Origin: Rhea pennata | Taxonomy: Eukaryota; Chordata; Aves; Rheiformes; Rheidae | Reading direction: 5' to 3' | Length of the DNA: 64,000 nucleotides | Assembly: GCF_028389875.1 (NCBI RefSeq) | Contig: NC_084665.1 | Coordinates: 6,139,501-6,203,500, forward strand | In this document: positions 38,601 to 51,029 of the stretch, one piece after another | Layout of the letters: each line of letters starts with the position of its first letter | Position numbering within the stretch: the stretch's first letter is position 1 | Position numbers and translations under genes: made by a program | Notes under the pieces: generated by a model | Seen by the model: only the letters and a program-made list of their open reading frames with translations | Told to the model about the DNA's origin: nothing | The model's database searches: none

Positions 38601-41600
38601 GAAGAAAATATTTTCAGTGTTTTTTTTTTTTTTAATGTACTATACATGAAATGAGTGAGAAATAAATACAGGCTGTAATAAAAATAAACTTGTCTTTTCC
38701 AAGGAAATAGTTCAACAGTTAATAGAGAACAGTACAACATTCCGAGACAAAACAGAATTTGCTCAGGATAAGTACATAAAGAAGAAGAAGAAAAAGTAAG
38801 TGAATTAAAAATATGGAAAATTCTTTAGTAGTTCGCTTAACTTGTTTAGTTTGAAATAAGAATATCACTATGTGCTTCTTACAGATATGAGGCAGTTATT
38901 ACAATTGTAAGACCATCTACTCGCATTCTTTCAACAATGTATTATGCAAGGGAGCCTGGAAAAATTAAGTAAGTTTTCATTTTTTTTTCTTTCAAATTAC
39001 AATGGAAAGATATTATAATAATATATTTCAAAATACCTATGTTATTATCCGCATATGTAATACTCTCAACATATTTGTTCTTTTTCCTATTAATGGAAAT
39101 ATTGTAAACTTAATGAAAAATAACATGATACAAAAAATGAATTGATATGCTCTTGCAGTGAACAAGGAGGGAGAAGAAATCTTTTTCCCAGGCAATTGAT
39201 TATTACTATTTCCCTGCGAGCACCATCTTACAAATTACTTCTTTAGACAGTGGTTCTTTACAGTTCAGTCATTTCTTATTTTTTGTTGGTCAGTGGGCTA
39301 TTGCCTCTTTTCTGCTTCAGCAAGTAAAATAACAAGCCACCTAACAGACACAGGGATTTTTGTCTTTGAAGGGTAAGAAATCAAATTAGAAGTCTTCAGA
39401 ATTTAAAGATATGAAGTTAATACTGTGGAAGAAGGGAGATCTATCTGCATTTGATTTTCACTTATCTGAATTAAATGATAGATTGTTTCAGACAATGTTT
39501 AAGATGGGACTAACTTAACTGTTTTTAAAGCAGTATAGTAAATTCAAGATCCTAGAACTGAAGAAACTGCTTTCTGTGATATTTACGGCTTCTCAAGTTT
39601 TTTTTTTCTCCTTCCCCATTTTTCTTTGCTTGATTTTATTTATTGTAAGTTTTTCAGCCATCACTTAGTTTCTTCAGTGCATGTACAGCAGTTAGTAGAG
39701 TTTGATTTTCGTTCTTAACTGCAGGTTTTAGGTGCTATACTGCAAAACAGATGAAAAACACAAAGGATTATTGAGTTAGGAAATAAAACTTAAAGAGTAT
39801 TTGTTCTTTACAAAACTAACATCATAGAATTTAGAGCAAAAATTAAAAGAAGTTGGAAAAAAATTTTGTCTCAGTGGCACAGCATGAGATGTGCACTTTA
39901 GCATCAATCTAATTAGTCTCCCACTTTTACTGTTGTCTCTATAAATGTAACAACCATCACTTCTAATTTCAGGTTTGCTATAGTTTTAGTGCTTCTTTAT
40001 TACCAAATGGTTAACTATGAATTTCTGCACTGTGACTCTCAAGGCCACCGATGCTGATCCTGAACTACTTCCCGTAATATAACCTTTACTGACAGCTTCC
40101 TGAGGTAATGCACAGTATTTCTAACTCTAAGGAAAACTCATTTGAAATTTCTTAAAACCCTTTTGTGTTCTAGCCATTTGCGATATGACACTCTAGCTCA
40201 GATGTTGACTTTGGGAAACATCCATGCTGGCAACAAAATGATTGTAATGGAGACATGTGCAGGCCTTGTGCTGGGTGCTGTGATGGAGCGAATGGGAGGT
40301 AAGTTAACATGGGAGCTTTAATAATATACAGAATATGGGTGTATTTGAAACTTTATTTGAAAATAAGTTTGTGATACTTTTAAAAGCAAGTACCTCAAAA
40401 TATTTTGTAGTCTTTAAAATCTGTTGTCTCCAGCATTCAAACCAATGTTCATATTTCTATAGAGAAATGTATTTTCCATAGAGAATATATTTTCCACATT
40501 TTAGTTACAGCAACCCCAACTTATTTTTTTAATAGTGAAAAATAACGTATTATATCTATTTTAGTTTGTCTTATGCTAGCATAATAACATTGTGTTCAGA
40601 TATAACTATAAGGAGCTTTTATACAGATTCTTCCCAAGGACTTGTAAGATAGAAGTGCCAGAAAATAGGAAGATAACACTGTGATCCAGACAGACAGCAA
40701 TATTGAAAGGGTTGTCCTTCATTGTGTCCACCACATCAGAGATTTAACATCAGCATAGTGTAAATTTTAAAAACAGTACATGGCATTTTCTTGAGCATAT
40801 TCTAGCAGAATTTTGGCTTGTTTTTATTTCTTGATCTCAGTTAACTAGTGTTTTTTCAAATTGTTCAAAGGGACTGGAGGTGATCATATTCCACGAGCCT
40901 GGGAAGGTAGAAGGTGTGGCGTGTGCACCCAGATTTGCTATCTGTTGGCTGAGAAGCACAAAGGCAGTTAAATTATGAATTGTTTTTGTTCCAGCAAATT
41001 CAGGGGATAAGATTAATCTCTGAACTGAACAAAATAAGATGCAATTTCAAAACAATTATTGAAAAGATATTTTTAATATGTTTAAACATATGATCTTTCC
41101 CTGTAGAGGAATAATGTAGATGTTGAAGAAATTCTGTGTCTGTTCAAGCAGTTTAAATTAGATTTAGTTTTTAGTTTTGATCAAAAGCACTCCGTAGTTT
41201 TAAGTAACAAATGTTGTAGAATATGTGCATCTTCTTAATTCTAAACTAAATTGACTTCTCTAACAATTTTTCACTACTCACTTTTTCCATTCTAATACTA
41301 AATACTGGTTTAATACATGCATAGTCTTTGAGTTACCTGGTCCTTTTGAGCTGCAGTAACTGTTGTCCTTCCAATAAAGATTGCCACTTTCAGTTATATC
41401 TTAACAGCCTGTTAAATTTGACATAGGTTGGATTAAGAGCAGACAACTTAGTGTACTGTTCTTAAATGTGTTTAATCGTTCCCAGAAGTTCTGGCTTTTT
41501 TTTGGCTGTAATGTGTTTTTGTTTATTTTGCTGTCGTAGGCTATGGATCCATTATTCAGATGTATCCAGGAGGGGGACCTGTTAGAGCTGCCACCAGTTG

Positions 41601-44600
41601 TTTTGGATTTCCAAAACCTTTTTTCAATAATCTTCATGAATTTCCTCTCAGCAAAGTAGATAGTCTTCTCTCTGGAACATTTTCCATAGAGACTCTGCCT
41701 TCAGAACCTGAAGATAATGTAATAGTGGAAGAAGAAAGCAATGGATCAATTGATGAAAAGCAGACTTATATACAAGAAACAGAAGAGGAATCTACTCCTG
41801 AAACAGCTATGGAGAGTAATCAAACAGAAGAGCAAGAAACAATGGACATTAATGCTGAAAATAGAGGATTTAAAGAAAACCAAGAAAAAGAAAATAAAGA
41901 AAATGTAAGAATATTTATTACAGCTATTCAAACTTTACAGTGTCCATATACTTAAGTTTCTGTTGTCTGAATCAGATCTATTAGGATATAATTTATTCAC
42001 GTTTTAAAATGAAACTCTGAAAGTTGTGTTAGTTGAGCCATCTGAGGTGCAAAACATGAACGTTTAGTAGTAATGATCTAATATATACCAGTTAAATTGC
42101 AAAATACCTCATTGTTCAAAGGTTCGGGAAAAGCAAAGAAAACAACAAGAGAGAAGGAAAAAGCTACTGGAAACTGCTGCTTTGCTGAGAGAGAAGAATG
42201 CTGATGGGTGAGTTTGTTTGTAGTCTGACTAACTTGTGCTTGAATATGCACCTACAGAGAATAACTGTTTGAAACAACTAAAAGTTTTGTTTAAAAATAC
42301 CCTAATCCTTTCTCCGTATTTAATGGCAAGTAGTCAACCCAGACGTGTTCTGCATTCATTGTTTTTGTTCTTACCTGGCTGAGACTTCTTTTTGTCATTT
42401 AAAAGGGTTTGAGATTTTCTGATCTAAAAGTCATAATTTACTAACTAGAAACTAGTAAATATCAAGAAACTATCCTATCAAAAAATGAACAGAATTAGCA
42501 GGTAGAATTTAAGATTGATTATCTCAGATAAATGCCACAGGAATATAGTTGGCAAAATAGAACTTAAGGTCATGAGCTTACTAAATCATAACTATGTTTT
42601 TTAGAAACTCGTTTCTTTTTTACTCAGAAAAAATTGCTAACCTTATTTTATCTGTATTAGTGAGGGTTGACTGATCTCAATGATCAATTTTACAGAAGGA
42701 TTTAATATCAAAATTTTAGAAGTATATTCTTCAAAATTGTTTCCTAATAGTTTATAGAACCATTAGTGAGGGTGACTTTTTCCTGGAATTCTTAGCAAAT
42801 GCTGAAGTGATTTTAGTGAATCAAGTAGTGATGATTTATTTAACTTTACATGCTCATTTTTCCTTCTAAGAATATGAGAGGATAGAGACCTTTGCTGTAT
42901 AATAAAAATATTTTTTCACTGTGTAGCTCGCTAGAAATAGAGCTGTTTAGCTTGGTAAATTTTCATACATATTTATTGGTTATTCTTCAAATTTTGCATA
43001 GAACTTTTGTTTTTACTGTCAAATGCTTTAACTAATGCCCATTCATACTTTAGGAGATTTCATCTAGCAAGTTTAAGTGCTAGAATTTGTCTTTTCCGTG
43101 GAGATTTAGAGACAGGTTGTTCTGTGATCTCTGAAGCAATAGAAGTTTTTAAAGGGATTTTTAAGAAGTACTTCAAACCTGTTTGGTGCCAGCAGCATCA
43201 TCAGTGATGTCTGCAGATGACTATTAAACTGCCTGAATAGTAGTGGCAGTGTTCTACTGTTTTGTTTTTACCACCATCTGCTGCAGTCATATTAATTAGT
43301 GTTCAATACCTGATTTTATTTGATTCTTCCTGCATTATAAAATAGTATATTCACTTGTTGCATGTATTCGAGTTTGAGGAGACCTGTTCAATCTTTTGTC
43401 TCTTCTCTTGTTTTCTATTGCTTCTATACTTTTCCCTCCTTTGTCCTTCATAATATGAGAAAGCTGTAGCAAATTATTTACTTGAAGGGTCCAGTGAGTT
43501 CTTGTTCTAGAAAGTCTTCAGCATGATAGGAGGAAAAGAGAAGCTTATGGTTACCTGAAGGCAATGTCCCAGATGGCTCAGTCAGGAACACGGTTCTTCA
43601 GTCATTTGCTCACCATTTGTTTAGATCAAGAACCACAGGGTACAGGTACATCTAAGGCAGAAAAATTGGCATGGAATAAGGAATTGCTTCACACAGACTT
43701 GGCTGACAGATAAGTAAGAGCAGGCAAGGAAGCAAGGATTTTGTTTTGTTTTGCAAGAGAGAAACAGGGCAAGAATAAGTAAAAGCTGTTTAACTTTTAG
43801 AGATGGGGAGAAAGGTTCAAAGCTTATTGTCAGAAGAAAAAAAGAAACTAGTAGTTAGGTACAGATATGCAGCAAGTTTAGGAGAATAGCAGTAATTACT
43901 ACTTAATGAGGAAAATATATTTTAATAGAAACTTACATTTATCCTAACTTTCTGTGCTGTTATATGATAAAAGAGTGTACTAGAGCTATTCTCCAATTCT
44001 ATTCATGCAAGTTTCTCCAATTCTGTTCATGAGAGTTAAAGCCTGTTGGGGGAAAAAGGCAGATATTTGTTAGAGATTTGGGCTTTTTCTTTCTTTTCTT
44101 TTCTTTTTTTTTTTTTTTTAAGGATAGACAAAGATAGAGCATTGAATTTTCTGATACAATAAAAATGGAATTTGGTTTTAAGATACACTACGTGTTCAGA
44201 ATTAGGCTGCACACCCTCTCTATGCCCTTCCCTGTCCTTCTTGTACTTTCTCCCCTCTCACGCATTACATTAATTTTAAGACTGGCCAGACTGCCTGCTG
44301 AGAGCAATATGTGCTGCCATATGAGAGAACAGAATTTGATTTTTCAGATTCTCCTTCATCTCTCACTTACCTTCCCGCTGTCTGGCAGAGTTCCTTGCAG
44401 TAGCAGTGCAGTGATCCAAGCCTTCTGTAATACCGTTTGGAGTCTTTTCTCTTTAAGGTCTACTTGGTTAACTCTAGAGCCTGTATTTATGGAAGGTTGG
44501 ATTTGAAGGATGTCTCTAGCCTGCAAGGCCATGTCCTGCAGAAAACCATAATGCAAACAACTATAGAATAGTTGTCTTAACCCTTTATCTCTACTGACTT

Positions 44601-47367
44601 TAGAAAACAGAACATCATTTTTTACCTCCCTTTTGTTAGGCAACTGTGTCCCCAGTGCTGTACCTTCCACTGGAGAGCAAATGTGAATAGGATGAGACTC
44701 CTCACATAATACCTTGATACTGGAAAAGTAGTTTAAATAAGCTGTTCTTTTAGCACAGATATCACTTACTGACTAATTGAATCTGAATGGTTCCTTGAAA
44801 TATAGTTTAGCCATGAAATTGAGGGGGTTAAAACTTTAGATAACTGAATCTTCAATATCTGTAAGTACAAGTTACATTATGCTATTAAAATGAGGATAAA
44901 GGAAAAAAGTAGAGGCCTTTGAATGGCAAGGGCATCATTTCTTTTAAATAGCAGTTTGATTTTTAGTTATGCCCACTGAGAGACTGTTCTCTTTACATAA
45001 AGTATTTTTATGTAAAAATGTATGGTGAAAACTGCATAAGCTTAAATAATCCTGGCTGAGGGTACATTTCAGGGAAAGACTAGCAGTTATAAAATTTAAG
45101 GTATATTTGGACAGTGCTGTTAGAGTAAGAAAAGCAGCATGCAGGTTCTTAGGATCATAAGAATTATTGTAGAGCTCAAAACAGCTGAAATAAGTGCTTC
45201 TGCAATGTGTTTGATGCGCTGCTCTTTAGGGAACAGGCTTTCTATCCTCTTAATTATGCAAGTAGGAAACTGATTTGTTTTTATATTTTGGGGGGTTGCT
45301 GGAGCCATAAAAACGTAATGATTAACAACATTCATGCTGTAATTGATGCATTGCGCTAAGTAGGAACATATGTTACTTGGTGAATAGGTTACAGAAGCAG
45401 AAAACTAATGTGCTTGGAACTTCTTTTACAGGCTAATTGTAGCCAGCAAGTTTCATCCCACACCTTTATTACTTTCTTTATTGGAATTTGTCGCTCCTTC
45501 AAGGCCTTTTGTTGTCTATTGCCAGTATAAAGAGGTAAATAAAGTAATTCTAGTTGTTATATTTTAAGCTTGAGACCATTTTGCTATATAACTTTTTTTT
45601 TTTTTTTTTAATAGCCATTATTAGAATGTTACACAAAGCTAAGGGAAAGAGGCGGTGTTATTAACCTAAAGCTGTCTGAAACCTGGCTACGAAGCTATCA
45701 GGTAAGGATTACAGTAAGTGGCTATCAAAATTGCAAGAATACTGGGGAGGGAAATACTGAAAATGTTTTTTGGGGAGTTAATTGAAACTACATATAAATT
45801 CGTGCCTTTTTTTTCCTTTTTTTTTTTTTTTTTTTTTAAACTTGAAAGCAATATGAAAATACTTTGAGGAATTTTAATGCTTCACTGCAACACTTTTGAA
45901 TGAAAAACTTATTTGTCATCTTTCAGAACATTTTGTTAGAACATTTGCTGAAATACAAAGGCAGCACACTGGCAAATCTAATAATTGTACTATTTTAGTG
46001 GCTAACCTAAAGTGAGGTACAATCTAATATAGTACAAGAGAAATGTAGCAAAATACTACAATTGTTTATTAATTCCTAATTGGTCTGATAGCTTAAAACA
46101 AGTTTGGATGTCCTGATGTCTAATATAGCCTAAAAAGGGTGGTGAATTCCTTAGCTGGTGTCTTCATGTATGTTTCCTGGAACTAGAGTAAGATGATGAT
46201 TCAGATTTTGGGAACTAAACAATGAAAACGTGATGAGGTGAGGGGGGAACTCCACAGTGAAAAAATTCAGTTGGACGAACATTTGGAAAGGATATTTACA
46301 GATGTGGAGTACCTCTCAATTATGAAGAAGCAGAATGATCTGTCTGATTTGTAAGGAGCTCATCCCCTCTGAAGAGCTTCTTGCCTTTTATTGACTTTCA
46401 CCTCATCTATAGGCTTCCGGAGTCCATAAGGAATTATTATTTGGTTAATTATTATGTGGTTTTAATTATTACTGTTTGTTGATTATTGATTGACTTAAGC
46501 AAAAGGATGGCCACAAGTATTGACTCCAAACAACAGCCAACCAAACTGAGAATGATTAGGAGGAGACACAGAGGAAGTGATATGCTTGGCAGGGCTTTCT
46601 AAGTGAGGTGCAGTATTTTGCAAATACTAGGACCATCTAAATAGGAATAATACTGCACCAGTCTCCTGAATTCGCACGAAATCAGCTTAGATCCTCAGTG
46701 GCAATTAATGCAAGGAGGAAGTATAACTGAGGAGAGAGCTTTTACAGAAAAGTGTAGCATAGCTGAAAGAGACAGTTTGTTACTATGTCTTACCTTAATA
46801 AGTAAAGGTTGTAGTGACAGAACTGTTGTTACATTAGATCAGACTTTTTTTTTTTCTTTCAAAGTACACTAGTTCTGAAGACAGGAACAAGCGAGACTTT
46901 CAGTTGCTAGCTTTAGGTGCTGAGGTCTTGAATTCATAATTTTGCTGGAAATGCCATGAAGAAGTCCTCAGCAATACAGTAGCCTGTATTCTTACATATT
47001 TTTGTAACTGATATCTAGTATACAGATACTTTTCCCTTTCAAGATGGATATACTTCTCAAATTGTTTGTTGTAGAGGCTTGGGGGTCGGGGGGAACCACA
47101 TCTCATATTATAATCTTTGCCTAACTACAGAATTTGACACGCACGTATAGCATGGCTCTTTACAGATAACTTGGTTTTGTGTTCTGAAAGGTCTTACCAG
47201 ATCGAAGCCATCCAAAACTGACAATGAGCGGAGGTGGGGGGTACCTTCTCTCTGGTATTACTGTTGTCTTGGATAAGAGCAAATCTGATTCCAGCACTTT
47301 AGAAGCACTGAAGATGGAAGAGCCATCATCTAAAAAACGGAAAGTTCAAGACCTTGAACATTGTTAA
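32633..47367 (+). CDS. TRMT6: TRMT6 (TRM6), non-catalytic subunit of tRNA m1A58 methyltransferase, complete (11 coding exons, 485 aa)
   Basis: TRMT6 forms a heterotetramer with TRMT61A that methylates adenosine 58 in the T-loop of nuclear-encoded tRNAs and some mRNAs. TRMT6 contributes tRNA binding but does not bind S-adenosylmethionine. Coding exons: 32633-32733, 35017-35144, 35574-35683, 38704-38795, 38885-38968, 40174-40298, 41540-41904, 42122-42207, 45432-45534, 45615-45701, 47191-47367. Phases close to 1458 nt. Strong matches to human include KRDDVFKAV (18-28 region), FEKQWFYLDN, EAGTDNRNIVDDGKSQKLT, YIKKKKKKYEA (lysine run about 139-144), ETCAGLVLGA, YPGGGPVRAAT, ALLREKNADGLIVASRFHPTPLLLSL-like sequence, and SGGGGYLLSG near the end. 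Exon 7 carries an acidic Glu/Asn-rich linker, which is poorly conserved in the family. The C-terminus holds a KKRK basic cluster. Human is 497 aa. No defect was seen. Confidence 0.97.
34539..34554. repeat. T8-G13-type homopolymer junction
   Basis: A T run passes into about 13 G on the plus strand in TRMT6 intron 1. It is similar in form to the tract at 3254-3272. Confidence 0.75.
38126..38170. repeat. Pyrimidine tract (CTTT)n/poly(T)
   Basis: A T-rich tract with interspersed C and a final run of about 20 T lies in TRMT6 intron 3, some 530 bp upstream of exon 4. Confidence 0.8.
43989..44036. repeat. Two-copy 24-bp imperfect tandem duplication
   Basis: The unit at 43989-44012 is repeated at 44013-44036 with 3 differences (TTCTCCAATTCTATTCATG versus TTCTCCAATTCTGTTCATG, then CAAGT versus AGAGT). 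It is in TRMT6 intron 8. Confidence 0.85.
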
Positions 47368-47954
47368 CATTTGAAGAACTGATTTGCTTTTCAGATCTCA
47401 GGAGTCTTACAGTTAGTAAAGTAACTAAGGTACTTTCTGTGCTCTTGACAACATAGAAATAGTACCTGTCGTACATCTGCCAGCAGAAGCTAAAGATGTG
47501 TTGTAGAGGATTGTCTCTCCCCTTTGCCAGCTACATGATCAGGAGGAGAAAAACCCTTGGAAGTAAACATCTGTCAAACACCACACTGAAAACACACTGA
47601 CTTCAGAAAGACCTTCTAATGATCAAGCTGAGAAGATAACCTGGGAATGAGATAAAGACTCAGTGAAACCATTCTTTTTGTTTGTGGCCAGAAGTGGAGA
47701 TGAAGAAGCAGATTTTTAAAAAGGTTAAATTGAATCAACACATCTCACTTAGCTTCCTGTTTGTCAGAGCAGCATCAAGGTAAAATATTATGTATAGCGA
47801 TCTGCTCCCTATTCAGATACAGAACCCTGCTATGTTCAGTAATTACCTTAATGAAGTAGAATAAACAGCAAAAATCATACACTTCTCTTTCCAACAGGAA
47901 AACAAAAAAGAATACTAAACTCAGAACTTTAAAGCACGGCCCTATGTTTCCTGA

Positions 47955-47960
47955 AATAAA
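47955..47960 (+). terminator. TRMT6: Candidate TRMT6 poly(A) signal
   Basis: AATAAA lies 588 bp past the TRMT6 stop codon. Later AATAAA copies at 48293-48298 and about 48514 are alternatives, in which case the TG/TA microsatellite would be inside the 3' UTR. Confidence 0.45.
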
Positions 47961-48098
47961 TACAGAAGAGAAGGCATGTGTTTGTAAATTAAAACACTGA
48001 ATATTTAAACCATGTCTCTATTGGTATAGCCTGTCCTTTTCCTGAGAGTTATTTTGTTTTTAAGATAAATTTGAAAAAAAAAAAGAAAATTGTTACAT

Positions 48099-48121
48099 GT
48101 ATGTGTGTGGGTGGGTGTGTG

Positions 48122-48165
<44 letters not shown>
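48099..48165. repeat. (TG)n-(TA)19 microsatellite
   Basis: An impure TG stretch passes directly into a TA array of about 19 units (48128-48165). It lies just downstream of TRMT6, possibly inside a long 3' UTR. Long TA arrays are unstable and can extrude cruciforms. Confidence 0.92.
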
Positions 48166-48167
<2 letters not shown>

Positions 48168-51029
48168 ATGTTTTATCTTTCATGAAGTGTAGCTTTTTTA
48201 TTAATTTTTTAAACTTTGCATTTGCCATTTCAATTAAAGTGCAGGATATTTTCCCTAATGAGATTTATTTTTCTCTTTTCCCTTTTTTCGGAAATAAAAC
48301 AGTCTGTCAGAGGCCTTGGGAGGAGAACACCCTTCCCTGTCCAAGAGAACCCTTCACTGAGGGCCCATGTGAGAGCTCAGAGAGGCAGTAGGACATAGCT
48401 TCTATTTTTCTCCATTGGAATCTGGAGCATTGGGATCAAATAATTAGATTTTTTAAAACTGTAAAATGCTGTATGTTGGTAAGAATAGTGCTCTTGTGGG
48501 ATACTGCTAGCTCAGAATAAATGGGTTACATTTTGTTTAAAGAAGCGGCTATATAGACTTTGGTGGACAGTTATAGGAGATATTTGAGGGTTTTTTCCTG
48601 CCTTTAATCCTCTTTCTATTTTTTGTAACCTTCTAATCAGTTTTCTGTTTTCATGAAAAACTTTTCTTCTATTATTATGTGAAAAATGCCTGTGGAGAGG
48701 TTATGGTTTTTACCATCTCTTCTGTATTTGCCAACGATGTGCATAAAGTGACATGCAAAATACGTTTTGCCAGAATCAACAAACAAATATGTTTTGTCAC
48801 ACGTCACGCTTGAGGAATAGTAAAAGCCACACATCAGATTTCTAATGGAGTTTAGGGAGAGAGAGGGGGGGAAAGAAAAACAGTATTTCCCAGCTTCTTT
48901 GTCTGCACATGCATACTGAAACTGGGACTTTCAGAGTAGCCAAAACCCATTATGTGATGAAATTCTGACAACCTAGATTAGAGTGAAGGATAGGAGGCTG
49001 GAAGGCAGTGAACAGCAAGAAAATTAAGAAATCAGTATAAGCCAGGAGACTAAACTGAGGAAGAAGATAACTTCTTTTTCAGTATTACTTACCTGTAAAG
49101 CAGACATAGGTACTTCTGTGCCACTTCACTGAGCTGCTAGATATTGGATGTTATATTTACAGCACTCTAACGGAGTAAAAATGTGCACAGTGTTAGGTTA
49201 AGCAACTAATGTGTGTTTGGAATCCCACTTCCCGTCATGTATGCTTACTAACCTAAGAAAAATTCCCTTGGATGTTTTGCTTTTATAAGAAAAGCAGCCT
49301 CAGAAAACAAAGAATATTGGAACGTTATTGAAAATCATTTTAAACCAAAGCTAAACTGGCTTAATTTCACTTACAGTGACACTAATAGCCTTCAGTATTG
49401 AATCTTATCCCCTATTCTTAAAATGTGGCATAATGCTTCTAATAATGAAAAATATTAGGAAACCAAGTATCAAGCCACTCATATAAAATATTTCAAGCTA
49501 GTAATGCATCTTTGTGTGTTGAAACAACGTATTTTGTAAATAATGGTGAAAGAGTGCATCTTAATTAAAATAGAAGCTGTGTTACATGAAAACACGTGAA
49601 GAAGGCCTAAAGACTATAATGGAGAGGGAAACGATAAAATGCAAGATAGGGGTGTCTGAAATTTTAGAAGATACTTGTAGAAATGTAACAAATTAGGGGA
49701 GATCGGGGCGGGCGGAGGTGTGCATCATGCAGAGCCTTCCCCCAGCAGCTGGTGGGATCCAGCCCCATCAGCCAACTGAAATTTGCCAGCATCAGGTTCT
49801 ACAGGACACTGAGGGTGCTTAGCAGGGTTAGGGCCTCCTCTGGACTTAAGAAACAATTACGGAGGGTTTTTTTATTCCTATCTTTGGTCCCACAACAAAA
49901 CATACACAACTGTTTTCTCCATGCAAATTTACTGAAAAATACGAGCTTCTGGAACAAGTAAGTTATCCAGCCTTCCACTCCAGCGTTTCACTAAAGCTGC
50001 ACGTCAAATTTACAGCTAGCCAGGGGTGCACAAGTTGGAAGCCAAAAATACTACTACTGCTTCATCTTTTGGAGCACGGTTATGCATCTTTTACTCTAAT
50101 ACTTTGTTTAAATTGCACTGGCCAACTTCAAAGACAAAAGCATCTGATATACATTGAAAAAAAATGCAGGCTAATGTAGGTGTTACTGGAGGGCTGCTAA
50201 AAACAGACCTGCCACAACATGCTGTTGAAACAGCTGGTCGTAGCCCAGCACTAACAAACAGTGTCATCCCCGCAGAATAATGAAAGCAGAACAGAGAAGG
50301 CCAACAGATAAAACCTACCCCAAAGCTCTTGGCATCCCACTGAACGGCATCCTAGCAGAAAGTGGTTCTATTTTTATAATTTACCCCAAAACATTACCTC
50401 CAGACGTCAACTGTGCCAGCACTGACTGCAAAGAAAATGCTGGTCTTGCTAAGCGATAATGGCACAGTTGCTTCAGAGCTTCTGGGGCTAAAATTGCAAC
50501 TCACCATGTGCTGTAAGTCGAAGAGGCAGGCAGAGGGCTGAGATGGTTCAGACCCCAAAGGATGAGGCAGCTGATACTTAGTTTTAATACATTCTTTAAA
50601 GACATGCTTTTAAGCAAAATGTTATTGACATTCAGCTAACTGTTATGTTAGTGACAGATCAACTTTGGAGAGCCAGGATTTTGGTCTTTGTATACCTAAA
50701 ACAAGATGGACTCTTTGAATGTTATCATACTCTCTGGGCATAGAGATGCTCTGACTGTTTGAGATCAGCATCTCACTGAGTATTTTCATGTGGAATTGCT
50801 CTGCAGTTAATCACAAAGGATATCTGTGTTTTAATGATCAGGTCGATTAAAGGGGTTGAGCTGGGACAATAGATGCTGCATATTTAATGATAATGTGAGT
50901 CAGTTGAATTCCATGTATAGTACCTCTCTCTTTTGAGTGTTAGTACAAGGAACTGAAGACATTGTCCCAGCAGAAAAAAATGAGGTAAGTTAAATTAAAT
51001 TGAACCCTGGATATTTGCAGCAATTGCAA
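48166..51029. other. Intergenic DNA between the convergent TRMT6 and CHGB 3' ends
   Basis: TRMT6 (plus) and CHGB (minus) converge here. I found no gene that I recognise, no CR1 copy and no RNA gene in this stretch. A slightly GC-richer patch at about 49700-49850 does not resemble a known repeat. The unassigned exon-like segment at 51030-51236 borders it on the right. Confidence 0.5.

Noticed and set aside
39139-39148. Lysine run KKKKKK in TRMT6 considered as a microsatellite expansion
   Set aside because: The run is present in human TRMT6 as well, so it is a conserved feature; it spans the exon 4/exon 5 junction (38785-38885) and not this intronic stretch.
43007-43207. TPR-like short ORF (LASLSARICLFRGDLETG) in TRMT6 intron 8, preceded by an acceptor-like CTTTAG
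   Set aside because: It is only about 50 codons, has no good donor and no conserved TPR pattern that can be confirmed by eye. Its length is expected by chance.
45120-45335. Minus-strand ORF with protein-like stretch (RIESLFPKEQRIKHIAEA)
   Set aside because: No convincing splice donor or start, AT-rich, and chance expectation for ORFs of this size is high.
49700-49860. GC-richer patch suspected to be a retroelement or gene fragment
   Set aside because: No recognisable LTR, CR1 or coding similarity, and no terminal repeats seen.
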